A DNA stretch of 64,000 nucleotides. Origin: Pseudomonas sp. Seg1 (lineage in GTDB: Bacteria > Pseudomonadota > Gammaproteobacteria > Pseudomonadales > Pseudomonadaceae). Made by a program: the position numbers and the translations under genes. Within the stretch, counting starts at the first letter, position 1, and every line of letters starts with the position of its first letter. Positions 1 to 9,231 of this stretch are shown one piece after another. The notes below the pieces were generated by a model. It saw nothing but the letters and a program-made list of their open reading frames with translations. It searched no databases and had not been told where the DNA came from. The stretch is from assembly GCF_018326005.1 (NCBI RefSeq), contig NZ_AP021903.1, positions 5,478,501 through 5,542,500 on the forward strand, in the 5' to 3' direction.

Positions 1-1
1 C

Positions 2-106
2 AAGGTTTATCGCCATCGGGATTATTTCGATGCCGGGGCGTTGCTGTATGAACATTTACCCGTATTGGGCCGAGTGATCGCCTGGCTGAAAAGGAGAATG
101 GGATGA
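2..106 (+). CDS. C-terminal end of an NTF2/SnoaL-like protein (partial)
   Basis: Only the last 34 codons are inside the window. They read KVYRHRDYFDAGALLYEHLP and then a basic tail ending RRMG. I recall this C-terminus from small NTF2/SnoaL-fold proteins that head the SDR / FAD-oxidoreductase / DUF1365 / CFA-synthase operon in Pseudomonas; that family call is inference from memory and context. The stop codon overlaps the start of the next gene (ATGA at 103-106), so the two are probably translationally coupled. No catalytic residues can be judged from this fragment. Confidence 0.6.
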   Translation, partial: KVYRHRDYFDAGALLYEHLPVLGRVIAWLKRRMG

Positions 107-885
107 GTCGTACAACTCCACGGCGTTATTGGCTGACCGGTGCCAGCAGTGGCATCGGTGCGGCTCTGGCTGAAGAGATTCTGAAAACCGGCGCGCACCT
201 GGCCGTCAGTTCCCGCCAGGTCGCTGCACTCAAAGTGCTCTCGCAGCGTTATCCCGGGCAAGTGCTGGTGGTGCCGGGGGATTTGACCAACAGCCAGACC
301 GTGCGCGAAATCGGCCAGCAGATTGCCGAGGATTGGGGCTCGCTGGACTCGGTGATCCTCAATGCCGGCACCTGTGAATATGTCGATGCCCGGCAATTCG
401 ATTCCTCCATCGTCGAACATGTGGTGCGCACCAATCTGCTCGCCAGCAGCTACTGCATCGAAGCCGCCCTGCCGCTGCTGCGCAAAGGCACGGCGCCGCA
501 TCTGGTCGGCATGGCCAGTTCGGTGACTTACCTGCCGCTGCCCCGGGCCGAAGCCTACGGAGCATCGAAGGCCGGGCTGCGTTATCTGTTCGAATCGCTG
601 CGCATTGATCTGGCCGATGAGGGCATTGAAGTCACCGTGATCAGCCCGGGCTTTGTCGAAACACCGCTGACCGCCAAGAATGATTTTCCGATGCCGTTGA
701 GCTGGCCTGTGGATAAAGCCGCGCGGCACATCTTCGCCAAACTCAAGGACCGTCCGCTGGAGATCGCATTTCCGGCGCTGTTCATGGCGGCGCTGTGGCC
801 GTTGTCGAAACTGCCCGCCCGTGTGCAATTGATGATCGGCAAACGCATGGTGCGCAAACCACCGCCACTGCGGGATCCAGCATGA
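103..885 (+). CDS. SDR-family NAD(P)-dependent oxidoreductase
   Basis: This is a 260-residue classical short-chain dehydrogenase. The nucleotide-binding motif TGASSGIG lies at residues 12-19, NAG follows near residue 88, and the catalytic pair YGASK has Tyr152 and Lys156. Length fits the classical SDR family. There is no signal peptide, so it should be cytosolic or membrane-associated. It overlaps both neighbours by 4 bp, inside an operon with an FAD oxidoreductase and a CFA-type methyltransferase, which suggests a lipid or aldehyde/ketone substrate; the actual substrate cannot be read from the sequence. The ATG at 103 is preceded by AAGGAGAATGGG, which contains a good ribosome binding site. 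Confidence 0.9.
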   Translation: MSRTTPRRYWLTGASSGIGAALAEEILKTGAHLAVSSRQVAALKVLSQRYPGQVLVVPGDLTNSQTVREIGQQIAEDWGSLDSVILNAGTCEYVDARQFDSSIVEHVVRTNLLASSYCIEAALPLLRKGTAPHLVGMASSVTYLPLPRAEAYGASKAGLRYLFESLRIDLADEGIEVTVISPGFVETPLTAKNDFPMPLSWPVDKAARHIFAKLKDRPLEIAFPALFMAALWPLSKLPARVQLMIGKRMVRKPPPLRDPA

Positions 886-2129
886 AAATAGCCATCGTCG
901 GTAGCGGAATCGCCGGGCTGACCTGCGCCTACCTGCTCAATCGCCGGCATGACGTCACGGTGTTCGAGGCCAGCGACTGGGTCGGTGGCCACACGCACAC
1001 CGTGCAAGTCACAGTCGAGGATCGCCAATACGCGGTGGACACCGGTTTTATCGTGTTCAACGACTGGACCTACCCGAACTTCATTCGCCTGCTGAGCCAG
1101 ATCGGCGTGCGCTTCAAGCCGACCGAAATGAGTTTTTCGGTGAGTGATCCGGACACTGGCCTTGAGTACAACGGCAACAACCTCAACAGCCTGTTCGCCC
1201 AGCGCCGCAACCTGCTGTCGCCGGGCTTCTGGGGCATGCTGCGGGACATCCTGCGCTTTAATAAAGAAGCCCAGCGCGACCTCGCCGAACTGCGCATCGC
1301 CGCTGACATGACCCTCGACGATTACCTCAAGGCCGGCGGCTATGGCGAGCGCTTCATCCTGCATTACATCGTGCCGATGGGGGCGGCGATCTGGTCGATG
1401 CCGATGGCCGAGATGCTCAATTTTCCACTGCAGTTCTTTCTGCGTTTCTTCAAGAATCATGGCTTGCTGTCAGTCAGTGATCGCCCGCAATGGCAGGTCA
1501 TCGAAGGTGGCTCCAGCGCCTACATCGCGCCGCTGACGGCAACGTTCAAGGACAAGATCCGCCTGAACTGCCCGGTGACTCGCGTTGATCGCGACGAACA
1601 CGGCGTGGTTATCCACAGCCCGGCAGGTATCGAGCATTTCGACAAAGTGGTGTTCGCCTGTCACAGCGATCAAGCCCTGCAACTGCTCGCCAGCCCGAGC
1701 GACGCCGAACAGGCGATCCTCGGCGCCCTGCCCTACGCCGACAACGAAGTGGTGTTGCACACCGATACGCGTCTGCTGCCCAGACGCAAACTGGCGTGGG
1801 CGAGCTGGAATTTTCGTCTGAACGGCGCGGGCCATACGCATGCAGCCGTGACCTATGACATGAACATCCTGCAAGGGATCGAGAGCGACACCACGTTCTG
1901 CGTCAGCCTCAATCAGAGCGCCGGCATCAGCCCGTTCAAAGTGCTCGCCAAATACACCTACGCCCATCCGCAATTCAGCCTTGCCGCCGTCGCTGCGCAG
2001 AACCGCTGGAGCGAACTGGACGGCGTGCACAACACGCATTATTGCGGCGCCTACTGGGCCAACGGTTTTCATGAAGACGGCGTGGTCAGCGCGTTGCGCG
2101 TGGCGGCGGCGTTCGGGGAAACCTTATGA
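882..2129 (+). CDS. FAD-dependent amine oxidase-like oxidoreductase
   Basis: This 415-residue flavoprotein starts MKIAIVGSGIAGL, giving the Rossmann GxGxxG dinucleotide motif at residues 7-12. The amine-oxidase-type second motif (VGGHTHT) follows near residue 36. The chosen ATG at 882 overlaps the SDR stop codon by 4 bp and puts the FAD motif at the extreme N-terminus, as usual in this family. Proteins of this kind paired with DUF1365 and a CFA-like methyltransferase are often labelled cyclopropane fatty acid synthesis or desaturase-like flavoproteins, but the reaction is not established here. A chance DnaA-box-like 9-mer (TTATCCACA) lies inside the gene at 1609-1617. Confidence 0.88.
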   Translation: MKIAIVGSGIAGLTCAYLLNRRHDVTVFEASDWVGGHTHTVQVTVEDRQYAVDTGFIVFNDWTYPNFIRLLSQIGVRFKPTEMSFSVSDPDTGLEYNGNNLNSLFAQRRNLLSPGFWGMLRDILRFNKEAQRDLAELRIAADMTLDDYLKAGGYGERFILHYIVPMGAAIWSMPMAEMLNFPLQFFLRFFKNHGLLSVSDRPQWQVIEGGSSAYIAPLTATFKDKIRLNCPVTRVDRDEHGVVIHSPAGIEHFDKVVFACHSDQALQLLASPSDAEQAILGALPYADNEVVLHTDTRLLPRRKLAWASWNFRLNGAGHTHAAVTYDMNILQGIESDTTFCVSLNQSAGISPFKVLAKYTYAHPQFSLAAVAAQNRWSELDGVHNTHYCGAYWANGFHEDGVVSALRVAAAFGETL

Positions 2130-2929
2130 ACAGCGCCCTGTACAGCGGCTGGATCGGCCATCGGCGTTTCGCGCCGCGCCGGCATGAGTTTCGCTACCGG
2201 ATCGGTTTGCTCTACCTCGACCTGACAGAACAGGACGCGGTCCTCGGCCTGTCGCCATTGGCCAGCCGCAGCCGTTTTGCGCCGTTTTCATTTCGCGAGA
2301 GCGACTACCTCAAAGCCTTTACCGGCACCGGCATGCGCCTGATCGACGCGGTGCGCCAGCAGGTCGGGATCGCCATCGGTCATGAACCACAAGGCGCGGT
2401 GTGCCTGCTGACGCAACCGCGCAGTTGGGGCCTGGCGTTCAATCCGGTGAGTTTCTTTTATTGCCATGAAGCCGATGGGCAACTGGCGGCGATTGTCTGC
2501 GAAGTCACCAACACGCCGTGGCGCGAGCGCTACCACTACGTGCTGCCGGCGGGTCGGCATGAACACCATCAACATTTCGCGGTGGCGAAGGCGTTTCACG
2601 TATCGCCATTTTTGCCACGCGATCTTGAATACCGCATGAGCTTCAGCCCCGCCGCGCAAAACCTCGGCGTGCACATGGCCGACTGGCAGGGCGAAGAGAA
2701 GCTGTTCGACGCGACCCTCAATCTGCAACGCGAAACGCTCGACCGTCATAGCCTGCATCGTTACTTGCGACGCTTTCCGTGGATGACCGCGAAAACCGCT
2801 TTGGCGATCTACTGGCAAGCCTTGCGACTGCTGGTCAAACGCGCACCGATCTTTGCTCATCAGGCTGCCGATGGCAGCTTTCAAACCGCTAAAGCGCCTC
2901 CCAGGGAGCACCGCCATGAAATCCTCTAG
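2126..2929 (+). CDS. DUF1365 domain-containing protein
   Basis: This 267-residue protein begins MNSALYSGWIGHRRFAPRRH and contains FNPVSFFYCH, both hallmark segments of DUF1365. There is no signal peptide or obvious membrane helix. The family has no settled biochemical activity, but its genes repeatedly sit between a flavoprotein oxidoreductase and a CFA-synthase-like methyltransferase, as here, so a part in making or remodelling unusual membrane fatty acids is a reasonable inference. It overlaps the upstream gene by 4 bp and the downstream gene by 14 bp, so co-translation is likely. Confidence 0.88.
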   Translation: MNSALYSGWIGHRRFAPRRHEFRYRIGLLYLDLTEQDAVLGLSPLASRSRFAPFSFRESDYLKAFTGTGMRLIDAVRQQVGIAIGHEPQGAVCLLTQPRSWGLAFNPVSFFYCHEADGQLAAIVCEVTNTPWRERYHYVLPAGRHEHHQHFAVAKAFHVSPFLPRDLEYRMSFSPAAQNLGVHMADWQGEEKLFDATLNLQRETLDRHSLHRYLRRFPWMTAKTALAIYWQALRLLVKRAPIFAHQAADGSFQTAKAPPREHRHEIL

Positions 2930-4181
2930 CCTTTCGGCCAGCCTGTTCAGCACCAACGGCCTGACAGGATCGCTGCTGCGTCGCGGTGTGTTGCGGCAAA
3001 TGGCTCAGCTCAAACACGGCCAGTTGCTGGTGGTCGAGGACGGTGAGCAGATGCTGTTCGGCACCAAGGGCAGCCCTTTGCTGGGCGAGATCCATGTACT
3101 CGATCCGGCAGCCTGGGGCATGGTCGCCAGCAATGGCTCGATCGGCGCCGGCGAAGCATTTATCCACGGTTACTGGAGCTCGCCGGACCTGACCGCCGTG
3201 GTGCGGGTGTTCGTCAGCAACCTCGACGTACTCGATGCGATGGAGGGCGGGCTGGCCCGTCTCGGCCGGCCGCTGGTGCAAGGCCTGCACTGGCTCAACC
3301 GCAACACCCGCAAGGGTTCGCAGAAAAACATCGCCGCGCACTACGACCTTGGCAACGATCTGTTCGAGCAGTTTCTCGACCCGACCATGATGTATTCCGC
3401 CGCGCAATTCCTCACCCCCGAGGACAGTCTGGAACAGGCGCAACTGAACAAACTGGAGCGGATCTGCCAGAAGCTTGCGCTCAAGCCTGAGGATCATCTG
3501 CTGGAAATCGGCACGGGCTGGGGCAGCATGGCACTTTATGCCGCGCAGCATTACGGCTGCCGCGTGACCACCACCACGCTGTCGAAAGAGCAGTACGCCT
3601 TCACCGCCCGGCGCATCGAACAACTGGGCTTGCAGGATCAGATAACGCTGCTGCTCAAGGACTACCGCGACCTCACCGGCGAGTACGACAAACTGGTGTC
3701 GATCGAGATGATCGAAGCCGTCGGCCACCGCTTCCTGCCGACCTACTTCAAACAATGCGCACACCTGCTCAAGAGCAACGGCCTGATGCTGATCCAGGCG
3801 ATCACCATTCGCGAGCAGCGCTATGAACAGGCCAAGCGCGGCGTCGATTTCATCCAGCGCTACATCTTCCCCGGCGGGGCCCTGCCCTGCGTGCAGAAGA
3901 TGCTCGAAATCGTCAGCCGTGACACCGATATGAACCTGCTGCACATGGAAGATTTCGGTTTGCATTACGCCAAGACCTTGCGCCTGTGGCACGAGAATTT
4001 TCGTCGCGCTCACGGTCGCTTGAGCGAGCTGGGCTATGACGATTATTTCCTGCGGCTGTGGGAGTTTTACCTGTGCTACTGCGAGGGTGGCTTCCTCGAG
4101 CGCACCATCGGCACGGCGCAATTGCTGCTGGCCAAACCGGCGGCGATGCCGGCGCCGCTGCTCGGACGCTTCGATGCTTGA
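2916..4181 (+). CDS. Cyclopropane-fatty-acyl-phospholipid synthase-like SAM methyltransferase
   Basis: This 421-residue protein belongs to the CFA synthase / mycolic-acid methyltransferase family. The SAM-binding glycine-rich loop LEIGTGWGSMALYAA is at about residues 196-210. The segments NIAAHYDLGNDLF and MMYSAAQF before it are the usual substrate-pocket signatures, and SIEMIEAVGHR and FIFPGG-type (here YIFPGG) elements follow. The ATG at 2916 is chosen because AGGGAG lies just upstream and the family N-terminus begins about there; an in-frame ATG 21 codons upstream lies inside the previous gene. CFA synthases methylate double bonds of membrane phospholipid acyl chains. Because of its DUF1365 and flavoprotein neighbours this copy may not be the main housekeeping Cfa. 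Confidence 0.92.
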   Translation: MKSSSLSASLFSTNGLTGSLLRRGVLRQMAQLKHGQLLVVEDGEQMLFGTKGSPLLGEIHVLDPAAWGMVASNGSIGAGEAFIHGYWSSPDLTAVVRVFVSNLDVLDAMEGGLARLGRPLVQGLHWLNRNTRKGSQKNIAAHYDLGNDLFEQFLDPTMMYSAAQFLTPEDSLEQAQLNKLERICQKLALKPEDHLLEIGTGWGSMALYAAQHYGCRVTTTTLSKEQYAFTARRIEQLGLQDQITLLLKDYRDLTGEYDKLVSIEMIEAVGHRFLPTYFKQCAHLLKSNGLMLIQAITIREQRYEQAKRGVDFIQRYIFPGGALPCVQKMLEIVSRDTDMNLLHMEDFGLHYAKTLRLWHENFRRAHGRLSELGYDDYFLRLWEFYLCYCEGGFLERTIGTAQLLLAKPAAMPAPLLGRFDA

Positions 4182-4665
4182 GCGGATCGCCAATGCCGTG
4201 TTGTTCCAGATCGGCTGGCTGACCTGCGTGCTCGGCGGCAACAGTTTGGGGCTGCTAGTGGCATTGGCGGTGCTGGTGATCCATCTGCGCTGGATCAGCA
4301 GTTGGGCAGCCGAGGGCCGCTTGATACTGAGTGTGGTGATTGTCGGCACTGCCGTGGACAGCGCTTTGCGTGGCCTCGGCGTGTTCGACTTTCAGGACCC
4401 ATCGCCGTTGATTCCGCTGTGGCTGATGTTGCTGTGGGCGTTGCTCGCCACCACCTTGCGCCATTGTCTGGCGTGGAGCGCCCGGCCGTGGTGGCTGGCC
4501 AGCGTGCTCGGTGCCGGCGGCGGCGCCTTGTCTTATTACGGTGGCGGGCATTTGGCCGGGGTGCAATTTCCTTACGGCGAGTTACCCAGCCTGATCGGCA
4601 TCGGCTTGCTCTGGGCGCTGCTGTTTCCGCTGCTCCACCTGATGGCTCGACGCCTGGGCCAGTGA
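4174..4665 (+). CDS. DUF2878 integral membrane protein
   Basis: This 163-residue, very hydrophobic protein has about five predicted membrane segments, for example LGLLVALAVLVIHL, the segment near LIPLWLMLLWALLA, and LIGIGLLWALLFPLL at the C-terminus. It matches my memory of DUF2878, regularly the last gene of the SDR/FAD/DUF1365/CFA operon in pseudomonads. The ATG at 4174 overlaps the CFA-like gene by 8 bp. The function is unknown; the context suggests an inner-membrane role in the same lipid-modifying process. No clear terminator follows it. Confidence 0.82.
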   Translation: MLERIANAVLFQIGWLTCVLGGNSLGLLVALAVLVIHLRWISSWAAEGRLILSVVIVGTAVDSALRGLGVFDFQDPSPLIPLWLMLLWALLATTLRHCLAWSARPWWLASVLGAGGGALSYYGGGHLAGVQFPYGELPSLIGIGLLWALLFPLLHLMARRLGQ

Positions 4666-4718
4666 GCGTCTGTCAGAGCATTCACACACGCGGCAAGCAC
4701 TGCCTTACACTGCCGGCC

Positions 4719-5024
4719 ATGAAAACCATCCCCCACCTCCAGATCGCCGAACCGGCGGTCACCTGTTCGACGTGCGCAGCCTGCTGCTGCCAGCTCGAAG
4801 TGATACTGATCACCGACACGGGCGTGCCTGATCGCTTTATCGATACCGATGAGTGGGGCGGCGAAGTGATGCTGCGTCTGGACGACGGTTGGTGTGCGGC
4901 GCTGGATCGCGACACGATGATGTGCACGATTTACGAGAAACGTCCGCTGATCTGCCGCGAGTTCGAGATGGGTGCGCCGGAGTGCATCGAAGAGCGCCAG
5001 GGCATCGCCACGGCGTACCGCTGA
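4719..5024 (+). CDS. YkgJ-family cysteine-cluster protein
   Basis: This 101-residue protein has the zinc- or iron-cluster cysteine pattern of the YkgJ/UPF0153 family. It contains CSTCAACCC near residues 16-24, then CAALD, MCTIYEKRPLICREFEMG and PEC further on. The spacing CxxCxxCC followed by C-x-IYExRPxxCR is diagnostic. The protein is cytosolic and of unknown function. The ATG at 4719 is 53 bp after the DUF2878 stop, so it may belong to the same transcript or have its own promoter. The first REPIN repeat lies 23 bp downstream. Confidence 0.85.
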   Translation: MKTIPHLQIAEPAVTCSTCAACCCQLEVILITDTGVPDRFIDTDEWGGEVMLRLDDGWCAALDRDTMMCTIYEKRPLICREFEMGAPECIEERQGIATAYR

Positions 5025-5047
5025 TCCCAAGCACACCCTAAAACAAA

Positions 5048-5136
5048 TGTAGGAGTGAGCCTGCTCGCGATTGCGGTGTGTCAGCCAACATTTGTTTGAC
5101 TGACACTCCGCAATCGCGAGCAGGCGAAGGCCTACA
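5048..5136. repeat. REPIN: paired inverted REP elements (copy 1, one arm degraded)
   Basis: The left arm TAGGAGTGAGCCTGCTCGC is followed by a roughly 45-bp variable centre and an inverted right arm. The right arm has diverged (CGCGAGCAGGCGAAGGCCTA), so the outer part no longer pairs fully. The element lies between the ends of two converging genes and could act as a transcript end for both. Confidence 0.85.
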
Positions 5137-5153
5137 GGGGTTATGCGTACTGC

Positions 5154-5672
5154 TTACAACGGCATCGTATAATGCAGCGCGTAGCTCTCTACCCCGTCGT
5201 TGTCGCTGGAAAGGCCCGCGTTGGAATAGTGCGTCGCACGAATCCCGACTTCATGCCCGCCATTGAAGCGCAGACCAAAACCGAGACGGTCTTCGAACTG
5301 GAAGGAACCGCCAAGATTGTTCGACTCATATTTGGTGTTGGAGAACGCCGCGACACCAATCCCCGCCTCGACATACGGTTTCACCGACTGGCCGGCAAAT
5401 TCGTAAACGAATACCGGCGAGAACGACAGGCTGTTGTTGCTGGAGGTCTTGTCACCTTCCCAGTAGGTGTAGGCGCCACTCCAGTAACCGGTCAGGCGAC
5501 CGACGTCGCTTTGCAGCCAGCTCTTGTCCCAGTCGAAATTCATTCCCAGGCGATAGGTCATGGTCGAATCGCTGGTAGCACCGACGGCGAATTCAACGCC
5601 GGCGGCTTGTGCGGTAATACTTTGCCCCATCAGTGCGGCCGCAATCGCGGCCAAACAGAATAGTCGCTTCAC
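5154..5672 (-). CDS. pagL: PagL-type lipid A 3-O-deacylase (acyloxyacyl hydrolase)
   Basis: This 172-residue outer-membrane beta-barrel protein has a signal peptide ending near AQA/A (residues 22-24). Near the C-terminus ATHYSNAGL gives His148 and Ser150, and Glu162 follows 12 residues later. This reproduces the spacing of the PagL His-Ser-Glu triad. The final strand LHYTMPL is typical of a barrel C-terminus. PagL removes the 3-position acyl chain of lipid A, altering recognition and permeability of the outer membrane. The gene stands alone, with REPIN copy 1 downstream and a 112-bp AT-rich gap to murI upstream. The family call rests on the triad and length. Confidence 0.85.
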   Translation of the reverse strand: MKRLFCLAAIAAALMGQSITAQAAGVEFAVGATSDSTMTYRLGMNFDWDKSWLQSDVGRLTGYWSGAYTYWEGDKTSSNNSLSFSPVFVYEFAGQSVKPYVEAGIGVAAFSNTKYESNNLGGSFQFEDRLGFGLRFNGGHEVGIRATHYSNAGLSSDNDGVESYALHYTMPL

Positions 5673-5784
5673 TTTGAAACTTCCCTTTCCGGAACGATCG
5701 TTTGGTTTTCCAGGTAACTCATCGCTATAGAAGTCAGCGCTTGATCAGAAGTTCAGCTGATTTTTCGGTTATTTCACATTTTTT

Positions 5785-6576
5785 TTACAAACTGAAGTTT
5801 TGCACGTCGCCCACGGTCTGCCCCAACAGCGGCAGGGTTTTGCGGAAGTGCTGCGGGTCACCACTGGTCCAGAATCTGACCGCTTGGTCGGGCCCCTCAG
5901 CGAGCAAGTCGCGTTCGGCCAAAAGACGTTGAAGTTGCCGCGCCACGGCGGCGCCGGTATCGATCAGGCTGATGGTCTCGGGGACCATCGACTTGAGCAT
6001 CGGCTTGAGGAAGGGATAGTGCGTGCAGCCGAGAATGATCGTGTCACAACCGCTGGCCAACAGCGGATCGACATAATGCTTGAGCAACGCGCGCAACTCG
6101 GCGCTATGTAAATCGCCGCTTTCAATCAGCTCGACCAGCCCTGGACACGGTTGAGTGATCACCCGCACATCCGTGGCAAAACGGTCGAGTAACGCAGCGA
6201 ACTTGGCACTTTGCAAAGTGCCGGTGGTGGCGAGCACGCCGACCACACCACTACGGGTCGCGGCAGCGGCCGGTTTGACCGCCGGCTCCATACCGACAAT
6301 CGGCCAGTCGGGAAAATCATGACGCAGATCAGCGGCGGCGGCGACGGTGGCGGTATTGCAGGCAACCACCAACGCCTTGGCGCCCTGCTCGCGGAAAAAC
6401 CGCGCCATCACGCCGCAGCGTTGACGAATGAATTCCGGGGTTTTCTCGCCGTAAGGAATGTGCCCGCAATCGGCGAAATACAGCAGTGATTCATTGGGCA
6501 GCAAGCGCTGGATTTCCGCCAATACCGACAAGCCGCCGACACCGGAATCGAACACCGCGATCGGTGCCTCACGCAT
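5785..6576 (-). CDS. murI: Glutamate racemase
   Basis: This 263-residue enzyme makes D-glutamate for peptidoglycan by a two-cysteine acid/base mechanism. The N-terminal VFDSGVGG motif holds the conserved Asp10. The catalytic cysteines are Cys73 in VACNTA and Cys184 in LGCTHYPFL. The ATG at 6576 is used because it places FDSGVGG at the normal distance from the N-terminus; a longer in-frame start would add an unusual 24-residue extension lying in the upstream gene. The gene overlaps the moeB-like stop by 8 bp, so it is the last member of the hemA-prfA-prmC-moeB-murI operon. Confidence 0.96.
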   Translation of the reverse strand: MREAPIAVFDSGVGGLSVLAEIQRLLPNESLLYFADCGHIPYGEKTPEFIRQRCGVMARFFREQGAKALVVACNTATVAAAADLRHDFPDWPIVGMEPAVKPAAAATRSGVVGVLATTGTLQSAKFAALLDRFATDVRVITQPCPGLVELIESGDLHSAELRALLKHYVDPLLASGCDTIILGCTHYPFLKPMLKSMVPETISLIDTGAAVARQLQRLLAERDLLAEGPDQAVRFWTSGDPQHFRKTLPLLGQTVGDVQNFSL

Positions 6577-7324
6577 GGCGCGATCCGCAAACGCTGCAAC
6601 CCGGATCACGCTTGACCCGCAACTCGCGGAATCGCGAACCCAGAGCATCGATCAACAACAAGCGGCCCACCAGTGGTTCACCGAAGCCGACCAGCACTTT
6701 CAACGCCTCGAGCGCCTGCAGACTGCCGACCAGGCCAACCAGCGGCCCGACCACACCGGCTTCGCTGCAGGTCAGTTCGGCTTCGCTGCCGTGGCCGTAC
6801 AAACAGTGGTAGCACGGGCTCTCGGGACGACGTGGATCGAACACCGAGAGTTGCCCCTCAAGGCGAATCGCCGCGCCGCTGACCAAGGGTTTGCCTGCGG
6901 CCACGCACGCAGCGTTGACCGCTTCACGCGTGGAAAAATTATCGGAACAGTCGAGCACCAGATCCACCGCCGTCACGGCAGCGGTGAGGGAATCCTCGTC
7001 CAGCGCCTGACGATGGGCGACCAGTTTGATTTCGGGATTGATCGCCCCCAGACGCTTGAGCGCCGAGTCGACCTTGCTCATGCCGACGCTGTCGGTGTCA
7101 TGAATAATCTGGCGTTGCAGATTGGTCAGATCGACCGTGTCGAAATCCGCCAGATGCAGCTCACCCACGCCCGCCGCCGCCAGATACAGGGCCACCGGTG
7201 CACCAAGACCGCCGAGGCCGACGATCAACACACGACTGTCTTTGAGCTTCAACTGACCATCAATGTCGATGTGTTGCAGCAGAATCTGTCGACTGTAACG
7301 CAGCAGCTCTTGATCATTCAGCAC
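6569..7324 (-). CDS. moeB: HesA/MoeB/ThiF-family adenylyltransferase
   Basis: This 251-residue E1-like enzyme adenylates the C-terminal glycine of a small sulfur carrier (MoaD or ThiS). The ATP-binding loop GLGGLGAP is at residues 36-43, and DCSDNFSTR at about 125-133 is the conserved carrier-binding segment. Zinc-site cysteines are C171/C174 (SPCYHC) and C243/C246 (CSVC). The start is a GTG inside the end of prmC, a 7-bp overlap, which suggests coupled translation. Whether it serves MoaD, ThiS or both cannot be told from sequence alone; position next to prmC-prfA-hemA favours the gene annotated moeB in pseudomonads. Confidence 0.88.
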   Translation of the reverse strand: MLNDQELLRYSRQILLQHIDIDGQLKLKDSRVLIVGLGGLGAPVALYLAAAGVGELHLADFDTVDLTNLQRQIIHDTDSVGMSKVDSALKRLGAINPEIKLVAHRQALDEDSLTAAVTAVDLVLDCSDNFSTREAVNAACVAAGKPLVSGAAIRLEGQLSVFDPRRPESPCYHCLYGHGSEAELTCSEAGVVGPLVGLVGSLQALEALKVLVGFGEPLVGRLLLIDALGSRFRELRVKRDPGCSVCGSRHA

Positions 7325-8148
7325 GGCAGGCGCCCCAGACTGATCCGTTGATGGCCGCCCAGATCGGTGCGGCTGTGGACTTCTTCGAAACCGCGAGTCA
7401 GCAGCAGATCACGCACGGCCTCGGCTTGATCATAGCCATGTTCGAGCATCAGCCAGCCGCCGGCCTGCAGATGCTCCGGCGCCTGGTCGACGATCAGACG
7501 CAGATCGTCGAGCCCGTCTTCACCGGCTACCAGCGCACTGGCTGGTTCGAAGCGCACATCGCCCTCGACCAGATGCGGATCAGCGGCGGCAATGTACGGC
7601 GGGTTGCTGATGATCAGCTGGAACTGCTGACCTTCCAGCGCGCTGAACCAATGGCTGCTCAGCACGGTAGCGTTGTTCAAGTGCAGGCGTTGGCGATTGC
7701 GTTCAGCCAGGGCCACCGCTTCCAGTACACGGTCCACGGCGGTGACTTTCCACGCCGGACGCTCGCTGGCCAGGGCCAAAGCAATCGCGCCGCTGCCGGT
7801 GCCGAGATCGAGCACTTTGGCCGGGGTCGCGGGCAGCAATTCCAGCGCCGCTTCCACCAGCAGTTCAGTGTCCGGACGCGGGATCAGCGTGTGCGGTGCG
7901 ACTTCCAGATCGAGTTTCCAGAAACCTTGCTGGCCGAGAATGTAGGCCACCGGCTCGCCGCCGCGACGACGTTGCAGGTACTCGGCAAAGGTCAGCGCGG
8001 CTTCACTCGGCACGATGCGCTCGGGCCAGGTGTGGAGAAAACTGCGTGACTTGCCCAGCGCAGCGGCGAGTAGCAATTCGGCGTCCAGACGCGCAGTCGG
8101 TGAGTCCGGCAATTCGGCGGCACGCAACAGGCTGGCAATGATGGTCAT
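7318..8148 (-). CDS. prmC: Peptide chain release factor N5-glutamine methyltransferase
   Basis: This 276-residue SAM-dependent enzyme methylates the glutamine of the GGQ motif in release factors RF1 and RF2. The SAM loop VLDLGTGSGAIALALA is at residues 112-127 and the catalytic NPPY is at 182-185. It lies directly downstream of prfA, its substrate gene, with no gap (prfA stop at 8149-8151, prmC start at 8148). The operon order hemA-prfA-prmC is widely conserved in gammaproteobacteria. Confidence 0.97.
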   Translation of the reverse strand: MTIIASLLRAAELPDSPTARLDAELLLAAALGKSRSFLHTWPERIVPSEAALTFAEYLQRRRGGEPVAYILGQQGFWKLDLEVAPHTLIPRPDTELLVEAALELLPATPAKVLDLGTGSGAIALALASERPAWKVTAVDRVLEAVALAERNRQRLHLNNATVLSSHWFSALEGQQFQLIISNPPYIAAADPHLVEGDVRFEPASALVAGEDGLDDLRLIVDQAPEHLQAGGWLMLEHGYDQAEAVRDLLLTRGFEEVHSRTDLGGHQRISLGRLPC

Positions 8149-9231
8149 TTATTCACCTATCGCTGCGAGTTGGTCAGCCTGATATTCGGCCAGCAACGGC
8201 TCGATCACCGCTTCAACGCCACCGGCGAGAATTTCATCCAGCGAGTACAGCGTCAGGTTGACGCGGTGGTCGGTGACCCGGCCCTGGGCAAAGTTGTAAG
8301 TACGGATGCGCTCGGAACGGTCGCCGGAACCGACGAGCAATTTACGCTCGCTGGCGATGGCATTCGCCGCCGCTGCAGTTTGCTGATCGTTGAGCTTGGC
8401 CGACAACCAGGCCATCGCTCGGGCACGGTTCTTGTGCTGGGAACGCTCTTCCTGACACTCGACGACAGTGCCGGTCGGTATGTGCGTGATACGGATCGCC
8501 GAGTCGGTGGTGTTGACGTGCTGACCACCGGCCCCGGAGGAGCGGAACGTGTCGACGCGCAAATCCGCCGGGTTGATCTCGATGGCTTCGCGCTCGTCCG
8601 GCTCAGGCAACACTGCCACGGTGCAGGCCGAGGTGTGGATACGGCCTTGGGATTCGGTGGCGGGCACACGCTGTACACGGTGCGCGCCGGACTCGAATTT
8701 CAACTTGCCGTAAACGTTGTCGCCTTCGATGCGGGCGATGACCTCTTTATAGCCACCGTGTTCGCCTTCGTTCTCCGAGAGAATTTCCACACGCCAGCCG
8801 CGACGCTCGGCATAACGCGAGTACATGCGGAACAAATCGCCGGAGAAGATCGCCGCCTCGTCGCCGCCGGTGCCGGCGCGAATTTCGAGGAAGACGTTGC
8901 GGCCGTCATTCGGGTCCTTGGGCAGCAACATGCGTTGCAGGTCGGATTCCAGGGTGATCAGCAATTCCTTGGCTTCGCGGACTTCTTCCACGGCCATTTC
9001 GCGCATGTCCGGGTCGCTGTCCTTGAGCAGCGCCTGCGCGCCTTCAAGATCGCTTTGTACGCTGAGCAGCTTTTGATAGGCGTGTACGACCGGTTCGAGT
9101 TCGGCGTATTCCTTGGAGTAGGCGCGGAACTTGGCCTGATCGGCAATGATTTCGCCGTCGCCGAGCAGCGCGGTCAGTTCCTCGAAACGATCCTGGAGGG
9201 TGTCCAGCTTATTGTGCAGTGACGCTTTCAT
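8149..9231 (-). CDS. prfA: Peptide chain release factor 1
   Basis: This 360-residue class I release factor reads UAG and UAA. The codon-recognition tripeptide PAT is at residues 190-192, the RF1 form rather than the RF2 SPF form. The catalytic GGQ is at 235-237 within [10 protein letters not shown]. The length is normal for RF1. The start codon overlaps the hemA stop by 4 bp, so release factor production is coupled to haem biosynthesis gene translation, a conserved arrangement. Confidence 0.98.
   Translation of the reverse strand: MKASLHNKLDTLQDRFEELTALLGDGEIIADQAKFRAYSKEYAELEPVVHAYQKLLSVQSDLEGAQALLKDSDPDMREMAVEEVREAKELLITLESDLQRMLLPKDPNDGRNVFLEIRAGTGGDEAAIFSGDLFRMYSRYAERRGWRVEILSENEGEHGGYKEVIARIEGDNVYGKLKFESGAHRVQRVPATESQGRIHTSACTVAVLPEPDEREAIEINPADLRVDTFRSSGAGGQHVNTTDSAIRITHIPTGTVVECQEERSQHKNRARAMAWLSAKLNDQQTAAAANAIASERKLLVGSGDRSERIRTYNFAQGRVTDHRVNLTLYSLDEILAGGVEAVIEPLLAEYQADQLAAIGE

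Noticed and set aside
2889..4349. A 486-codon minus-strand open frame
   Set aside because: It is antisense to the CFA-synthase-like and DUF2878 genes, which carry family motifs; no ribosome binding site or similarity supports it.
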